A program made the translations under genes and the position numbers. Below, in pieces: positions 1 to 10,649 of a stretch of DNA of 21,440 nt; positions within the stretch are counted from its first letter, which is position 1, and each line of letters begins with the position of its first letter. Source of the stretch: Ephemerocybe angulata (lineage: Eukaryota > Basidiomycota > Agaricomycetes > Agaricales > Psathyrellaceae); contig JAACJK010000146.1 in the NCBI GenBank assembly GCA_013368325.1, forward strand, positions 1-21,440. The letters run 5' to 3'. Below the pieces are notes generated by a model. The model saw only the letters and a list, made by a program, of their open reading frames with translations, searched no databases and was not told the origin of the DNA.

Positions 1-57
1 GTGATACGGTCCACGATACGGACCACCTCCGCAGTGTTTCTACAAGCAACGGCGCTA

Positions 58-905
58 AGGGCGCCGTCTATCGGGCCTGCGATGTCTCTACAACCAACGG
101 AAGGCGCGTCCTCGATCCTCCCATCACCGATGTTTCTGCCGACATTGGACGCTCATTATCCGGGCTGCATTCCCTCCATAAGCGCGCGACACCCTTACGC
201 TGCTTCAGTAGATATAGGGCGCCGTCTATCGAGCCTGCGATGTCTCTACAACCAATGGTCGGTGCGTTCTCCATCCTCGCTTCAGCAATGCATCTGCTGA
301 CATTGGGCGGCGGTTTCGCTGCTGCATTTCCTCCACAACCACGCGAAGCCCCGATGTTTCCACAACCAACGGAGGGTGCGTTCTGGATCCTCCTATCAGC
401 AATGTTTCTGCCAACATTGGACGCGCATTACCCGGGCTGCATTCCCTCCATAAGCGCGCGACGCCTTTACAGCGCTTCAGTAGACATAGGGCGCCGTCTA
501 TCGGTCCTGCGATGTCTCTACAACCAACGGAAGGTGCGTTCTCGATCCTCCTATCACCGATGCTTCTCCTGACAATGGACGCTCATTTTCTGGGCTGCAT
601 TCCCTCCATAAGCGCGCGACGCATTTACAGCGCTTCAGTAGACATAGGGCGCCGTCTATCGGGCCTGCGATGTCTCTACAACCAACGGAAGGTGCGTTCT
701 CGATTCTCCCATCACCGATGCCTCTCCTGACAATGGACGCTCATTTTCCGGGCTGCATTCCCTCCATAAGCGCGTGACGCCCTTACACTGCTTCAGTAGA
801 CATAGGGCGGCATCTATCGGGCCTGCGATGTCTCTACAACCAACGGAGGGTGCGTTCTCCATCCTCCCATCGCCGATGCTTCTGCTGACATTGGACACTC
901 CAGTT
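58..905 (+). repeat. 158-bp minisatellite, copy 1
   Basis: Tandem array whose unit anchor (ATGTCTCTAC or ATGTTTCCAC followed by AACCAACGG-like sequence) lies at 82, 240, 354, 512, 670 and 828. Spacing is 158, 114, 158, 158 and 158 bp, so the second unit has lost about 44 bp. Units share blocks such as CATTCCCTCCATAAGCGCG and CAGTAGACATAGGGCG. The arm GTAGACAT (480-487) and the near-complementary ATGTCTCTAC (512-521) could form a hairpin with a 24-base loop in each full unit. Because 158 is not a multiple of three, the open frames crossing it are unlikely to be a protein repeat. Confidence 0.9.
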
Positions 906-1622
906 TTTCATTTGTGTCTCCTCCACAACATCGAATCCAACCAACTTTTTAAGAAAGCGCTGCCGGAGGTGGCAGCTCGCGAGATGGTTAGGTTTTCGAC
1001 CCTGAGACCTATCAAGCGTCGGAGTCCTTGATATCGGCTGGGATGCAGGTCAACCGATGGACGTTGACACCACTTAGATGCAACCCCCGCTAATCGAGTT
1101 TCGCGGTTCTCCACCAATGGTACGGTGTCTTATCTGTGCGAGACCGTGGTAGTTTCCCTCATAGTTTAACAAGCCCATCCGTGACGGCAAATGGAATGTG
1201 TTGGGAAGAAGCTCTGCAGGACGACCGAAGGATGCCATTGGGGCGTGATCAATCTTGCACCAACGAAGTTACACTCACAGCAAATCCAACAACATTGCAT
1301 GGCCTTCCAAAAGTGTGCAACTGACCTAGGTAGGTAGCCATCGGGCTCCGTCGATTCTCAGCGCGAAGCCGATGTCTCTACAACCAACGGAGGGTGCGTC
1401 CTCAATCCTCCCATCAGCAATGCTTCTGCTGACATTGGACACTCCAGTTTCTCATTTGTACCTCCTCCCCAATCGAACATCAGCCCTTCTATGCCTCTGG
1501 AGACATAGGTCCCTGAGTATTGAGCTTGCGTTCGTTCACCTCCGTGGATCGTCAGATCACTGCTTCTGTAAACATAACTACTGGCCTCACAAATTGATAG
1601 GGCAGTTAAGCCACCATAAATG
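906..1622. other. Gene-free spacer with an isolated minisatellite piece, copy 1
   Basis: About 720 bp between the minisatellite and the 3' end of gene A. At 1372-1450 there is one isolated, well-preserved piece of the 158-bp unit (ATGTCTCTACAACCAACGG and onwards, ending in the same TGACATTGGACACTCCAG as at 885-905). The related motif GGAGACATAGG lies near 1499 and GTAAACATA near 1568. Short open frames exist on both strands but show no introns, motif or conserved composition that would support a gene. Confidence 0.6.
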
Positions 1623-4600
1623 CTAGTCTATTTCAAGATCTTCAGCCTATTCCATACAGAAAGGAAGACCTTTGTATATATAATAGCCCTCTTCTGTCCC
1701 ATATAGCTGACCGATTTTCGAATCCTCCTAAGTGCTCCATTGCCGCATTCGGCCGCGCTCGAATTGATGTATTCGAGCTTGGTGTCCACATTCATATACT
1801 CGGATAGGAATGCTGCAGGGCTACATTTGCTGTGACCTGTGGCATGAAAGATGTCAATGGCAAAGAGGGTATTTGCAAAAAACATAGGCTCGCGCAGCAA
1901 GCAGCAGGGACCCAAGGCGCATGCAAAGTCGTAGATGACGATTTTGGGAGCTGTCGGCCATCGAGTCACCATTGCTGAGAAGACATCGTCACGACCTTCG
2001 GCTTTGGGATACAATGGAACCCGTAACAAATGCTGTGCGAACACCAGCATACCATGATACCCCAGTTAATCGTCGTTCTCCATATTGAGAGTAATACTTC
2101 CCGCATCGATCCCCACGTTGCTGGCCTGATGCCTGTTCTTCTTGTTCTCTTTCAGTGACGGATAAAGCGGGCGATGCCGTATTATGGGCATGCTATAAAA
2201 GCAACCAGTCTGTCGAAATTTAGTCAGTTAGAGGTGAATGGGGGCGAGGGCAAAAGAGGATGTACCGTTATCCAATCCAGATGATCATTCGGGAGATATG
2301 ATGTTGGGCGGTGGCAGCGGCGGTTCAACGATCAGTGCTTTGAGAGTAGCACGCGCCTTCTTTTCAATCCAGGTCATCACTCCCAAGAGATCAGCAAGAT
2401 CTACGTCGCTGTGATTTATACCTTGTTCAGGAAGGTATGGGCCTCAGCTTATAGGCCACGTTAACGTCTGGCTTCGCCACAACTCCCTAAGCTTGAGCAG
2501 TGCCGTGTAGTTGACGAGTTGTAGCACAGATTCCTCGGCGGCGATCTATGTTGTCGTAAGCAGGTCACATGACCAGAGAATGGGGTTACCTGTCGGAACA
2601 AGTTCTTATGACGGCAGGAGGTTTGTGCCTGACCAAAAGGCTGCACGGCCGTAATGCATCGTATATAGCTGCGCTAAGGCGGGACATTCCTTTCTCATGT
2701 CTTCAGTCACCGAGTCCACCTTCTCCAAGTAGTCTTCCACTAACAAAGCCTGTCGACGTCGGAGTTCTCATTGGATTGGTGGCGGGAGTGGTGTCGGTCC
2801 TGCGTCTTCGAGAGTGCCTTCTGTTGCACCAGTTGCTTCAGTAGAGACCGCCACAGTGTAGCGAGATCGCCGCGGAGTTAGCCTGCGGTTTCATGGGAGA
2901 TAGCGAAGGGGTGGATGTCTCGGGATGCCTGTGCCCCGCTTCGACGGGTGTCCGGGGGTTTGACGCAGTACCACCTTCTTCGCCTTGGGTTGGCTCGCCG
3001 ATTTCTTCGAAGGAGATTTTGCGCCATCAACACCGCCTTCTTCTTCCCCATCCTCGATGCGGTCGGGATGCGTGGGCCGCTCCATCGTGGCTCGGAAACG
3101 CCGTCGTAATGTCGCCAGGGGCAAGAGTTGCTGCTTTGGTTTGTACTTTACGTTAGGGCGCCGAACGGAATCTGGCATCGTAAACGTTGGTGGGCGAAGT
3201 GAACCACTGAGATGCTTCCGGCCAAAGGCTAAGGTGATTCCATCCCAGATGACCGTCCGGGTGATGGTCCGCAGACCGTACAGGACATGTCGTTGTCGAA
3301 CTTCTGGAGGGAGACGTATGCGAACCATACGGCGCGAAAGAGGTCGTCGCCCATGAACTCTTTCCAGAAAGGAGATAGCGTCTTGACAATTGCGTATACC
3401 AGGCGGTAAAGGGCGTCTCTGAGGAGGTAAAGCAGCTGGTGTATTCGTCAAGTAGCTCGTGGGAGACAAGGGCAGAATTGTTGAAATTGAATATGCCATG
3501 TGCGCGCAGATCAGGGCCGATTCGCTTTCGCCGGACGGAAGGACAAACGGGGCAGACTTGAACCTCAATCTCGACGTCATGAACCGTTAGCAGGGTGTAC
3601 AACTTGCAACGCTTCGTTTTTTTCAGCCCATCCCTATTGAAGAAGGTCCGCGTTGTTCCACAGTTGCAGAGGAATCGGCTTGAAGAGGATGGGCCATCTG
3701 GGGGTGTCCGGGCAGGAGGGGGATCGGAATAGAGCTTGGGGTCGGACGGGATTCGCGCCCAGAACGGTGGATGTATTGGCAGATAGGATACTGTGGTACC
3801 GGGTCCGCGAGCTGAGGATAGATCAGCGTCATCCCACAAGATAGTTCAGATCACAGGAACTGACCAAGTTCGCCTATAGAGAGTGAGTCGAGGCTTGAGT
3901 CTACAAAGTCCTCCAAATCTTCGATTTCATCTTCTGGGACGTCTGGGTACCGCTCTCTGGCCTTGTTTTATATGATAGCATGATAGAAGTCCCGTGTCCT
4001 TGGAGCATTTCCAGGTCGATTCCGAACGGGAAAGGATATTACTGACGATCGCTCGGCCTTTGAGCTCGGAGGACGACATCGACTGAACGGAGTACAAGCT
4101 TTCCAAACGATGGCGTCCTAGGATGCGGCGGGAGAAGAGCGTCGCTGCCGGGGGTGATGAGTCCATCGTTACAATGCTATTTCATTACTGAAGAGGTAAG
4201 TTAAGTAGCTTACCTGTCCTATCCTTATACCTGCAACATCCCTGTCCTCGGTTCCTTCGGCATTCTTCTCGAGAATGATACTCTCGACCTCATAGTCCTG
4301 AAAGTACCGCCTGTGCACACAGAGGTTGCGGTTAAGAGCTTTAGGCAGGTGCACCCGGTGTCGAGCTGTCCTACATCGGAGGTTTGGAATCGCATATGAT
4401 ACCACGCATCCTTAGGTGGAGTCAATGTCAAGTATTAAAGCAAACTAAATCAGATACGACACTTACCGTGGTCTGCCTCTTGTTAGAATCCCATCCCTGA
4501 ACAACGAATAGAGAGGTATGAAGTGGCTATACCCCGCGACATGTGAGGTTACGGCGTCAACATAGTCTTCGAAGTCGTCGTCTTCGCCGATCCACCCAAG

Positions 4601-4979
4601 TCTGGATCAATTACTTCCGAGCCGACCCAAGAGCCGAAATCACCGTCGTCCGGCGCTTGGTCGGGCACAACGTCCGATATTGTCCCACCGTCCTCGATGC
4701 CACTGGCGCCCGTAGCTTGACTTGACGGCACCTCTTGTGTCCAAGCACCCTCATCATCCTCTTTGAAAGCCCCAGCGGTCTGCGATGATTGAGCAAGAAC
4801 CTTCTTTACAACGCGCTTTCTAGGGCTCTTTGCCTCTTCGAAAATTCGCTGAGGTTTCGTTGGGGATGTCCAGTAAGAAGTTTCCGCCACGGCCTCCAGG
4901 AGCTCACTAGGGAACGAATGCTGAGCCTCATCGTCAAGGTCATCTTCATCTTTACGCCTTCGTTCTTTCTCGTGGCCAT
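1623..4979 (-). pseudogene. Gene A, copy 1: frameshifted HMGXB3/KDZ-like transposase-type gene
   Basis: This is the counterpart of the clean gene at 12595-15979, here 28 bases shorter and broken in many places. Examples are one T missing from the TTT run near 4971 just after the start codon, one base missing near 4224 at the exon 2 donor, and a cluster of missing bases from about 2040 to 3720. The C-terminal exon (about 2050-1628) still reads with the conserved block IVIYDFACALGP, but Tyr941 of copy 2 is Cys here. Almost all lesions are single-base losses in homopolymers, so they may be sequencing errors and not a true pseudogene. If read depth supports the bases, it is a dead paralogue of a live copy. 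Confidence 0.7.
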
Positions 4980-5457
4980 ATGGTGAGCTAGAAAGCAATG
5001 CCTTGGGGTGGGGTAAAAGTGTCGTGTGTTTATGAGCCTTGTTTCCGATTCAGCGCTCAGCACCCATCGATCCAAATACATATTTGGGGCCTTAATCCGC
5101 TCCCATGCGAGGCACATGGGTCACCGGCTGGCTTAGGCAAGTTATTTGCAATCGGCACCCATCGTCTCCAAGTGGGGGTCTTAATCCAGTCTCATCAAGG
5201 CGCATGGGCTCACCGTCGTGCTTTGGTCGTGCTTAGCGCGTCATTTCCAATTCAGCACCCGGCGCGGGCCTCAATCCAATCTTATCAAGGCGCATGGGCT
5301 CACATGGGCTCACATGGGGAACGATGATACAAGGGAGAAGGCAGGAGTCATGTGGGATCGTTCCAGGGTCGTCTCATGGGCACCCGCTGTTTTCGCTCGA
5401 ACCCCATCCCTCTCCATATAGCCTGGCACCGTTAGCCAACGACAACTCAACATCATC
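4980..5457. promoter_or_regulatory. Divergent intergenic region with ~90-bp repeats, copy 1
   Basis: Lies between the start of gene A (minus) and gene D (plus), so it must hold both promoters. About 5050-5320 consists of three diverged units; the landmark CTTAATCC/CTCAATCC occurs at 5091, 5180 and 5270. Each unit carries a CAGCACCC-like and a CATGGG(C)TCAC-like block, and the last ends with CATGGGCTCA in tandem. A TATA-like CATATAG is at 5415-5421, about 40 bases before the gene D start codon. Confidence 0.6.
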
Positions 5458-7188
5458 ATGGCTCCTTCCAAACGTCGACAACCAACCAAAGAGCCGAAGC
5501 CCGCCAAAAGCTTCACTGCCGTCGATGTGATGGTAGCCCACTCCTGACTGAGTGTGCTCACAGCCGCAAGGCTCAAGCAGGTGTACGTTTTGCATTCGCG
5601 TACGGGATATCTCTCTAAAGGCTATCAATAGCCTCCCCCCGCTGGTCAGAACCCAGTCATCGATCCAACACTCGCTGTCCAACAAGGTCCAGCACTCGCA
5701 GCTCAACAAGGTGCGCCCCGTGCACATTAAATATCTCATCATCAATTTATACCTTCCCTCGTAGTGCCGATGTACCCTCAATTTCAATTTGGACAAAGTA
5801 AGTTAGAATTAGGTTGTTCTCGTTGTCCTTTGCTGATCCATCAAACCTCTCTCAGTGAACCCGTACGCCTTCAACTTCAACCCACCCTCAGCAACTCCTG
5901 CTGGAGTTCAGAGCTACCCCCCTGGAACTCCAAGTGCTCCGGTGTATCAGTTCCCTCCCGGGTGTAAGTTGCTCTTCCTTCGCGAATCGCGGACGGCGTG
6001 CACATTCTAACATCCCAATCAGATACCCCAATGTCGCACCCCTGGCTCTTCAACCCCGCCTCCTATGGGCTTGCGGGACCCGCGCCTCCGTCTGCTACTG
6101 CACCGCCTGCCGGAACTGACCAGTCTCCTTCAACCGTCGGTGGTGCGCCTCTGACGGCCCAGAGTAACGCCTACAACGTCGATCTCTCCCTTCTGGACGA
6201 CGATATTCCAGCCCCCGTCCCTGCGACACAGGATATTACAGCCCCCGTCCCTGCGACACAGGCTGGGCTCATGCCCTCCGCATGTGCTGTGCCAGAGCCC
6301 GCCGGCGCAGTCCCACTCCCGGATGGCGAACTTGAAACCTCTGATGTAACATCACAGCCCGCACCCTCTGTAACGACTAGTCCCACGCCTCTCGTTGACG
6401 ACCATGTGGACTCTGTGTCCCAGCATGGGCAAAAGCGCCCCCGCGAGGATTCGATGAACAGTTCCCCGCACCCGCCTCCAAGAAACGGGCCTATGCATCC
6501 GGTGCGAAGCCAATCTTCGACTGGATTGAGGGAGTGGGGTCGCGGTGCCCGGAACTGGCGTGCGTCCCCTTCTTTTTTTCTGTCGATCGTGCTGACCTGT
6601 TTCATCCCTGTCTTTAGGTTTGGCCCGTAAGCGCCCATTGCTCCCGGAAATTGTGGATAACGCCCGCGCGACGAAGTGTTATTCCGGTTGGGTCCATGAC
6701 CTCATGTCCCGCGTTCGTACCGTTCCTATCATTGCACCCCTAATTTCATGAGCTAATAAGGAACCTAGTGCGAGAGCATCTCCATTCGATCAGGTTGCTG
6801 GATGTATGTTGCCGTGCAGCATCCATCTGCTCGGACTCCCTTCACGCATTATTCGTCCCCAAAGCTCCGTGCTGAAGCTCCGGCTGCGCTCGCGTCCTTT
6901 CATAAGGATGTTAGCATGACAATGACCAGTCTAGTCCGCGCTGACCGTAAGGCCAAGGTTGAATCTATCGTTGAGGCGTTGAGAAACAAGGCTCGAGCGG
7001 AGGCCGCTGAAGCCAAGACAGCTGCCACGGAGCAAAAGCTGGCACTGGCGAACGAGAGGTTGGAGGAGCTGGAAAGAAGGCTGGAATCGTTGACTGTCAT
7101 CACGGAGGAGAACGAACTGTACCCGCCCGAGGACGAGCCGGAGGAGGATGACGAAGAGGAGTTCTCTGAAACTGAAGAACCCCTGTAG
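5458..7188 (+). CDS. Gene D, copy 1: zinc-knuckle, Pro-rich, coiled-coil protein (single-base frame errors)
   Basis: Seven exons: 5458-5582, 5632-5710, 5765-5797, 5856-5963, 6023-6559, 6618-6712 and 6769-7188. Exon 1 lacks one A in the run near 5506 compared with copy 2, which shifts the frame. Exon 5 has a compensated pair, one C missing near 6465 and one G extra near 6538. Exon 4 (run of C near 5937) and the C run near 6242 keep the frame here where copy 2 loses it. Reading both copies together gives a full gene of 465 residues. I do not recognise a named family. The gene converges on gene B with 221 bp between the stop codons. Confidence 0.7.
6202..6261 (+). repeat. 30-bp tandem duplication inside gene D
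   Basis: GATATTCCAGCCCCCGTCCC and its near copy GATATTACAGCCCCCGTCCC start at 6202 and 6232, encoding DIPAPVPATQ then DITAPVPATQ in frame. The same pair is at 17206 and 17236 in copy 2, where the second has lost one C. Confidence 0.85.
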
Positions 7189-7409
7189 CCACCCTCCATT
7201 ACCTCAATACCTTTTTCCTGTCACCATCGAAATGATATCTTTTATCCTTTGCCCTTCATTCGATATTTGAGTTACTGTCTATAATCACATAAGTATCGTA
7301 TTGATAAAGTCACGCTCGACGTCAGTTAATACCTTCCTGGTAGCTCAGAACGGAGTTCAACAGAAAGAGAAGGAGTATAACATCCCTTGGATGTCAACTT
7401 GCATGCCAT
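7189..7409. terminator. Convergent 3' region between genes D and B, copy 1
   Basis: 221 bp between the stop codons of D (plus) and B (minus), repeated at 18191-18411. It is AT-richer than the genes. Poly(A) signals for both genes must lie here or overlap the neighbour, but no AATAAA is placed clearly enough to name. AATCAATAAATTC at 7461-7473 lies inside gene B. Confidence 0.35.
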
Positions 7410-8282
7410 TCAATCTAACAAATGTGATCTCTGATAGTACAGGTCACCCTCGCTATACAAATCAATAAATTCGTCGTGCCCACGGAACCTGGCCATGTCC
7501 TCCAAGTCCTGAATCATCTCCACAGCTTGGTCTATTTTGGCACCCAGCGCTTCGAGCTCACCAAGTTGAGCTGCTGCTCCCACCTCCAATGAGATATCTT
7601 GCTCATGGGCGTAAACACCTTCTCGAAGCCGGATTAGGCGCGGCAAGACCAATACAAGGTCCTCGACCACACCACTCTCGATGTACCGAGCTGAAATATC
7701 CTCCAGGAACTCGCGAAGCGACCTATTTTCCAGCATGTCCTTGTAGGATGTGAGGAGAAATTTGGTATGCCCTTCCCAGATGTCCCTCGGAGGCCGGCGG
7801 CTAACCACTGCAGTGCTAAGAAACACAGTTCCTATGAGGTATGGAATGGCATTTGTCGCTCGTTTAACACACCTTAAATCACTCGCCGGTTTCGATTGTT
7901 TGCTACTACTGCCTTCATTCTTTGGGGCAGATTTCCTTCTAGAAATGTACACCCATTTTTGAGAGCGCATCCATGTATACAATCAATGAAGTACGCACCG
8001 CTGATATGACCGATTGCTTTTCTGACGATTGTCGTACTTGCGCTCCTCGTCAGATTTAACAACTTTTACTTTCTCATGCTTCGAAGGATCGTTACGCCTT
8101 TTGGCTGCATATTTCTGCTTCCTGGAAATGGAGATGTTCTCCCGGAATCTGCAATAAAGTCAGTTGGACGGCGTAAGTGGTACAAGGATGCCGGGCCCTA
8201 ACCGTTCATAGTACTTCCTGCTTCGTTCGCATGCAGCGGCCTTTTTCTCCTCCTCCGTTTTATAGAGAACAGGGCGCCCCAT
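7410..8282 (-). CDS. Gene B, copy 1: small protein with GRPxLY basic N-terminus
   Basis: Three exons, 8282-8203, 8148-7999 and 7938-7410, give 252 residues with canonical GT-AG introns of 54 and 60 bp. Residues 2-13 read GRPVLYKTEEEK and are followed by a Lys/Arg/Tyr-rich stretch (SRKYYERFRENISISRKQKY, residues 21-40), then a second basic run to about residue 75. I recall this opening from many hypothetical proteins of mushroom genomes, often near repeats, but cannot name a family. The rest is acidic to neutral and probably helical (MLENRSLREFLEDISARYIE; AAQLGELEALGAKIDQAVEM). A basic DNA-contacting N-terminus with a helical body is inference. Both copies of the gene are intact, unlike A and D, so this part of the sequence is reliable. 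Confidence 0.8.
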
Positions 8283-9179
8283 TTCAGCTATACTAGAATT
8301 TACTATACCAGCTGTAGTGAGTGCGCAGTCTGGACGACCCGTACTCGAGTGGGGGTGGGGTGAGCTTGATGGTTGTTGCTAAAGTCGAAACCGGTAAGGA
8401 TTCACAGTTCCGCGTCTGACTTGCGCGTTTCGTCTCACGTTTACTCCACCATCAAGACTGTTCATGCTCTCCAGGCTCGCTCAATACATTTAAAGTAAAA
8501 GTATGTACGTAGAATAATAAATGAATAGCACACAGTACATGCTATGAAAAAATCTAGACATATATAAACATATATCATACTAAACCAAGTGACAAAGGAA
8601 GGGCGTCAAGTCGCACCTTGCCAGCTCGGATTTAGCAACAGTAGAATGAGGTACGCACCCTTTCACTGTCAGACACTGCTCGTTAAACTTCTTGCAGATC
8701 AATCTTACTGAACTGTAGAATACTGGCGGAAAATGAGTGCTCGTACGTCGCATATGAACGCACATTGTACTTCGCGCACAAGGGGGCGCGCACTGGCTGC
8801 CTGATGTCCCTGCTGTCACAAAAGGAAGGTGTGAGCCTAGCTTTAGACTACCCTGCGAGTCTCACTGAATTTATAGTGGCGTGGAAGGTGTCAAGAGATG
8901 AAAGTACTTTGTACGTCGCTTCACGCACGTACTCACTGCCTAATGTACTCGCTATCGCTAGAGGATGGCGCGAGGCTTACTGGAGAATTATCTGAGTATA
9001 GTTTTTGCTGGTCTAAATCACTGAGATACATAATATCTTCGAAATCCTACAAAGGGCTGTGTGTGATAGGGCGGGAACGTCAAGAGGCGCTCACAAATAT
9101 CGCAGAGGCGCGCAACAAAGCTCCGTAACGGCATATGCCATGACGGATCACATCAACCTCCGGCGGAATCTGATCTATC
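8283..9179. other. Intergenic spacer between divergent genes B and C, copy 1
   Basis: About 900 bp without a supported gene; it must hold the promoters of B and C. Near 8485-8590 it is strongly AT-rich with TATATAAACATATAT-type sequence. From about 8730 to 9000 there are degenerate repeats: GTACGTCGC at 8745 and 8911, CTGCCTGATGT at 8797 and CTGCCTAATGT at 8936 (139 bp apart), and ACTGG-GAGAAT-like blocks. Open frames of 76-79 codons cross this part but are explained by the repeats. Confidence 0.55.
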
Positions 9180-10184
9180 ATGCATTCTCCCCGTGACCTT
9201 GCACACTCTTTCATCGACACCACCATCGACAATACCATGAGCAACCCCACATCAGCAGATGCATCCCAGGTTTTGCCATCTCGAGAGCTTCCTCTCCTCC
9301 CTGTGTAAGTCTTCCAAGTATCACAGCAGCTACTCCTAATAATGCGAATAGTGCTGTAGGTCAGCGCAAAAACGTAAAGCTCAGGGGGACCACGTAGGCC
9401 GCAGGCCCAAGAAGATGTCGGAGCAGTATAAGGAGTAAGTCACTGCACTGCGAGAAGGACTGTAGCCTGATTTTTCCCGCATCCTGTGTAGATCTGTGGC
9501 TCGGGGGAAGGAGCTAAGGGATGCAGGCTTAGAGGAAGACCTCGTTATCATCAAGAGTCCGTCAGGGAGACACACGCTTGGCCGTCGTTACGTGCCCATC
9601 GGTACAGTTCCAGCTTATCCCTCGTTGGGTGATAGATCTTCGCCCAGGAAGAGCAACACGTCTGCAGTAGCCAAGTGCGTATTCCCTTTTCTTTCTCGAT
9701 ATATGTGCCTGCCTGATACGTTTCATGTTAGAGCCAGTCAAGCTGGAAGGTCTGGGAAGGGTCGCAGTACTTTATCTGCTGATGACGAGTACGTGTATCT
9801 ACTGTTCGTTATTTACCACCACCTCATCACACTCCCCACACAGTCCTTTTGGTGTGGCGGCTTTTGGAATAGATGGAAGGTCTGGGACTTCATCTGCTGT
9901 TGACGAGTACGTGTATCTACTGTTCGTTATTTACCACCACCTCATCACACTCCCCACACAGTCCTTTTGGTCTGGCGGCTTTTGGAATAGATCCTGATTT
10001 AAATGACCCATTCCCAGAGGCATTAGATTCGTCAGAGGATGAGTATGATAGCGATGGCAGTAGTGAAACGGGGGTTAGCGTGCTGGGACGGATCTCAAGC
10101 CAAGCGAACGAGGAGAGTGTCGGCCTGGAGGCCAAAATTAGCGAAGACGAGCACGAGGCTGAGGCCACTGAGTTTCAGGAGTAG
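9180..10184 (+). CDS. Gene C, copy 1: small basic-then-acidic protein with duplicated exon, unknown function
   Basis: Six exons: 9180-9304, 9360-9434, 9492-9674, 9732-9788, 9844-9906 and 9962-10184, giving 241 residues. A second in-frame ATG at 9237 gives 222 residues, and both have A at -3, so the start is undecided. With the shorter numbering, residues 25-41 are basic with an AT-hook-like GRRPKK, 49-127 are Gly/Ser/Arg-rich, and 171-222 are acidic (SSEDEYDSDGSSE). Exon 5 and its intron are a 118-bp tandem duplicate of the next exon and intron, so the protein reads DPFGVAAFGID and, 21 residues later, DPFGLAAFGID. I do not recognise the family. A chromatin- or DNA-associated role is only suggested by composition. 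Confidence 0.7.
9745..9992 (+). repeat. 118-bp exon-plus-intron tandem duplication in gene C, copy 1
   Basis: GACGAGTACGTG occurs at 9784 and 9902, and the two introns between exons 4-5 and 5-6 are the same 55-bp sequence. The homology starts in exon 4 (GGAAGGTCTGGGA near 9745) and ends at GGAATAGAT. The duplicated exon is 63 bp, so it adds 21 residues in frame. Confidence 0.92.
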
Positions 10185-10649
10185 ATTAAGAATAGCATCG
10201 AGTTCCCATATACATACCGCGCACTCATGGACATGGTTTCGATGGGGGTTTTGGGGCCCAAATACCTGGGTTCTGGAACGGTGGCCTTGACCCCGAGAAT
10301 CGCTCAATGCTCAGGGTTGGGCCTGGTTGGGCATATGATTTTTTTCAAGTCTGTTACCATATGATCTTTTTTATTTTTTAACCCCAAGCGCGGAGCAGTT
10401 GGCGCCCGTCCATAATGATACACAGGGATCAACTTCGCGAAGATCACTGATGAGAATCTACACGGTCATGTGGTGGTAAAATGAACCGCGACGCGACGGC
10501 ATCAGGCTGCCCTATCTGAATCATCTATGTCAGATAACCGACAAACCGGATGATGGTCCACACGCACCTAACCGGGAAGGATGATGGTCATCCTCACCGG
10601 CGAGGATGATTATGTAAGATGTAAAAAGTGATGCCTGCACCCTTTTTGG
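10185..10649. other. Gene-free spacer after gene C, copy 1
   Basis: No gene is supported. It holds a T-rich tract (10338-10380) that may end gene C transcription, GC-rich GGTTTTGGGGCCC-type sequence near 10250, the repeated GGATGATGGTC (10548-10558 and 10579-10589) and two overlapping palindromes at 10578-10607. Confidence 0.5.
10578..10607. other. Overlapping palindromes (possible cruciform)
   Basis: AGGATGA-TGG-TCATCCT (10578-10594) is a perfect 7-bp inverted repeat with a 3-base loop. ATCCTC-ACCGGC-GAGGAT (10590-10607) is a second one sharing its left arm. The two structures exclude each other. The role is unknown; the second copy lies beyond the window end. Confidence 0.6.

Noticed and set aside
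58..905. CRISPR-like array
   Set aside because: Units are 158 bp and similar over most of their length, without short constant repeats and unique spacers. The genome is clearly eukaryotic.
240..1031. Repeated open frames starting MSLQPTEGAFSILLSP on the plus strand and similar ones ending PLVVETSQAR on the minus strand
   Set aside because: They are the 158-bp minisatellite read in different frames. The period is not a multiple of three, and stops recur at the same place in each unit, so they do not form one protein.
6900..7199. Ser-rich open frame on the minus strand opposite the end of gene D
   Set aside because: It is the reverse complement of the acidic, Glu-rich tail of gene D; the plus-strand reading has the coiled coil and fits the exon structure.
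8580..8995. Open frames of 76-79 codons on both strands between genes B and C
   Set aside because: They overlap each other and a degenerate repeat, have no introns or motif, and the similarity between two of them follows from the repeat.
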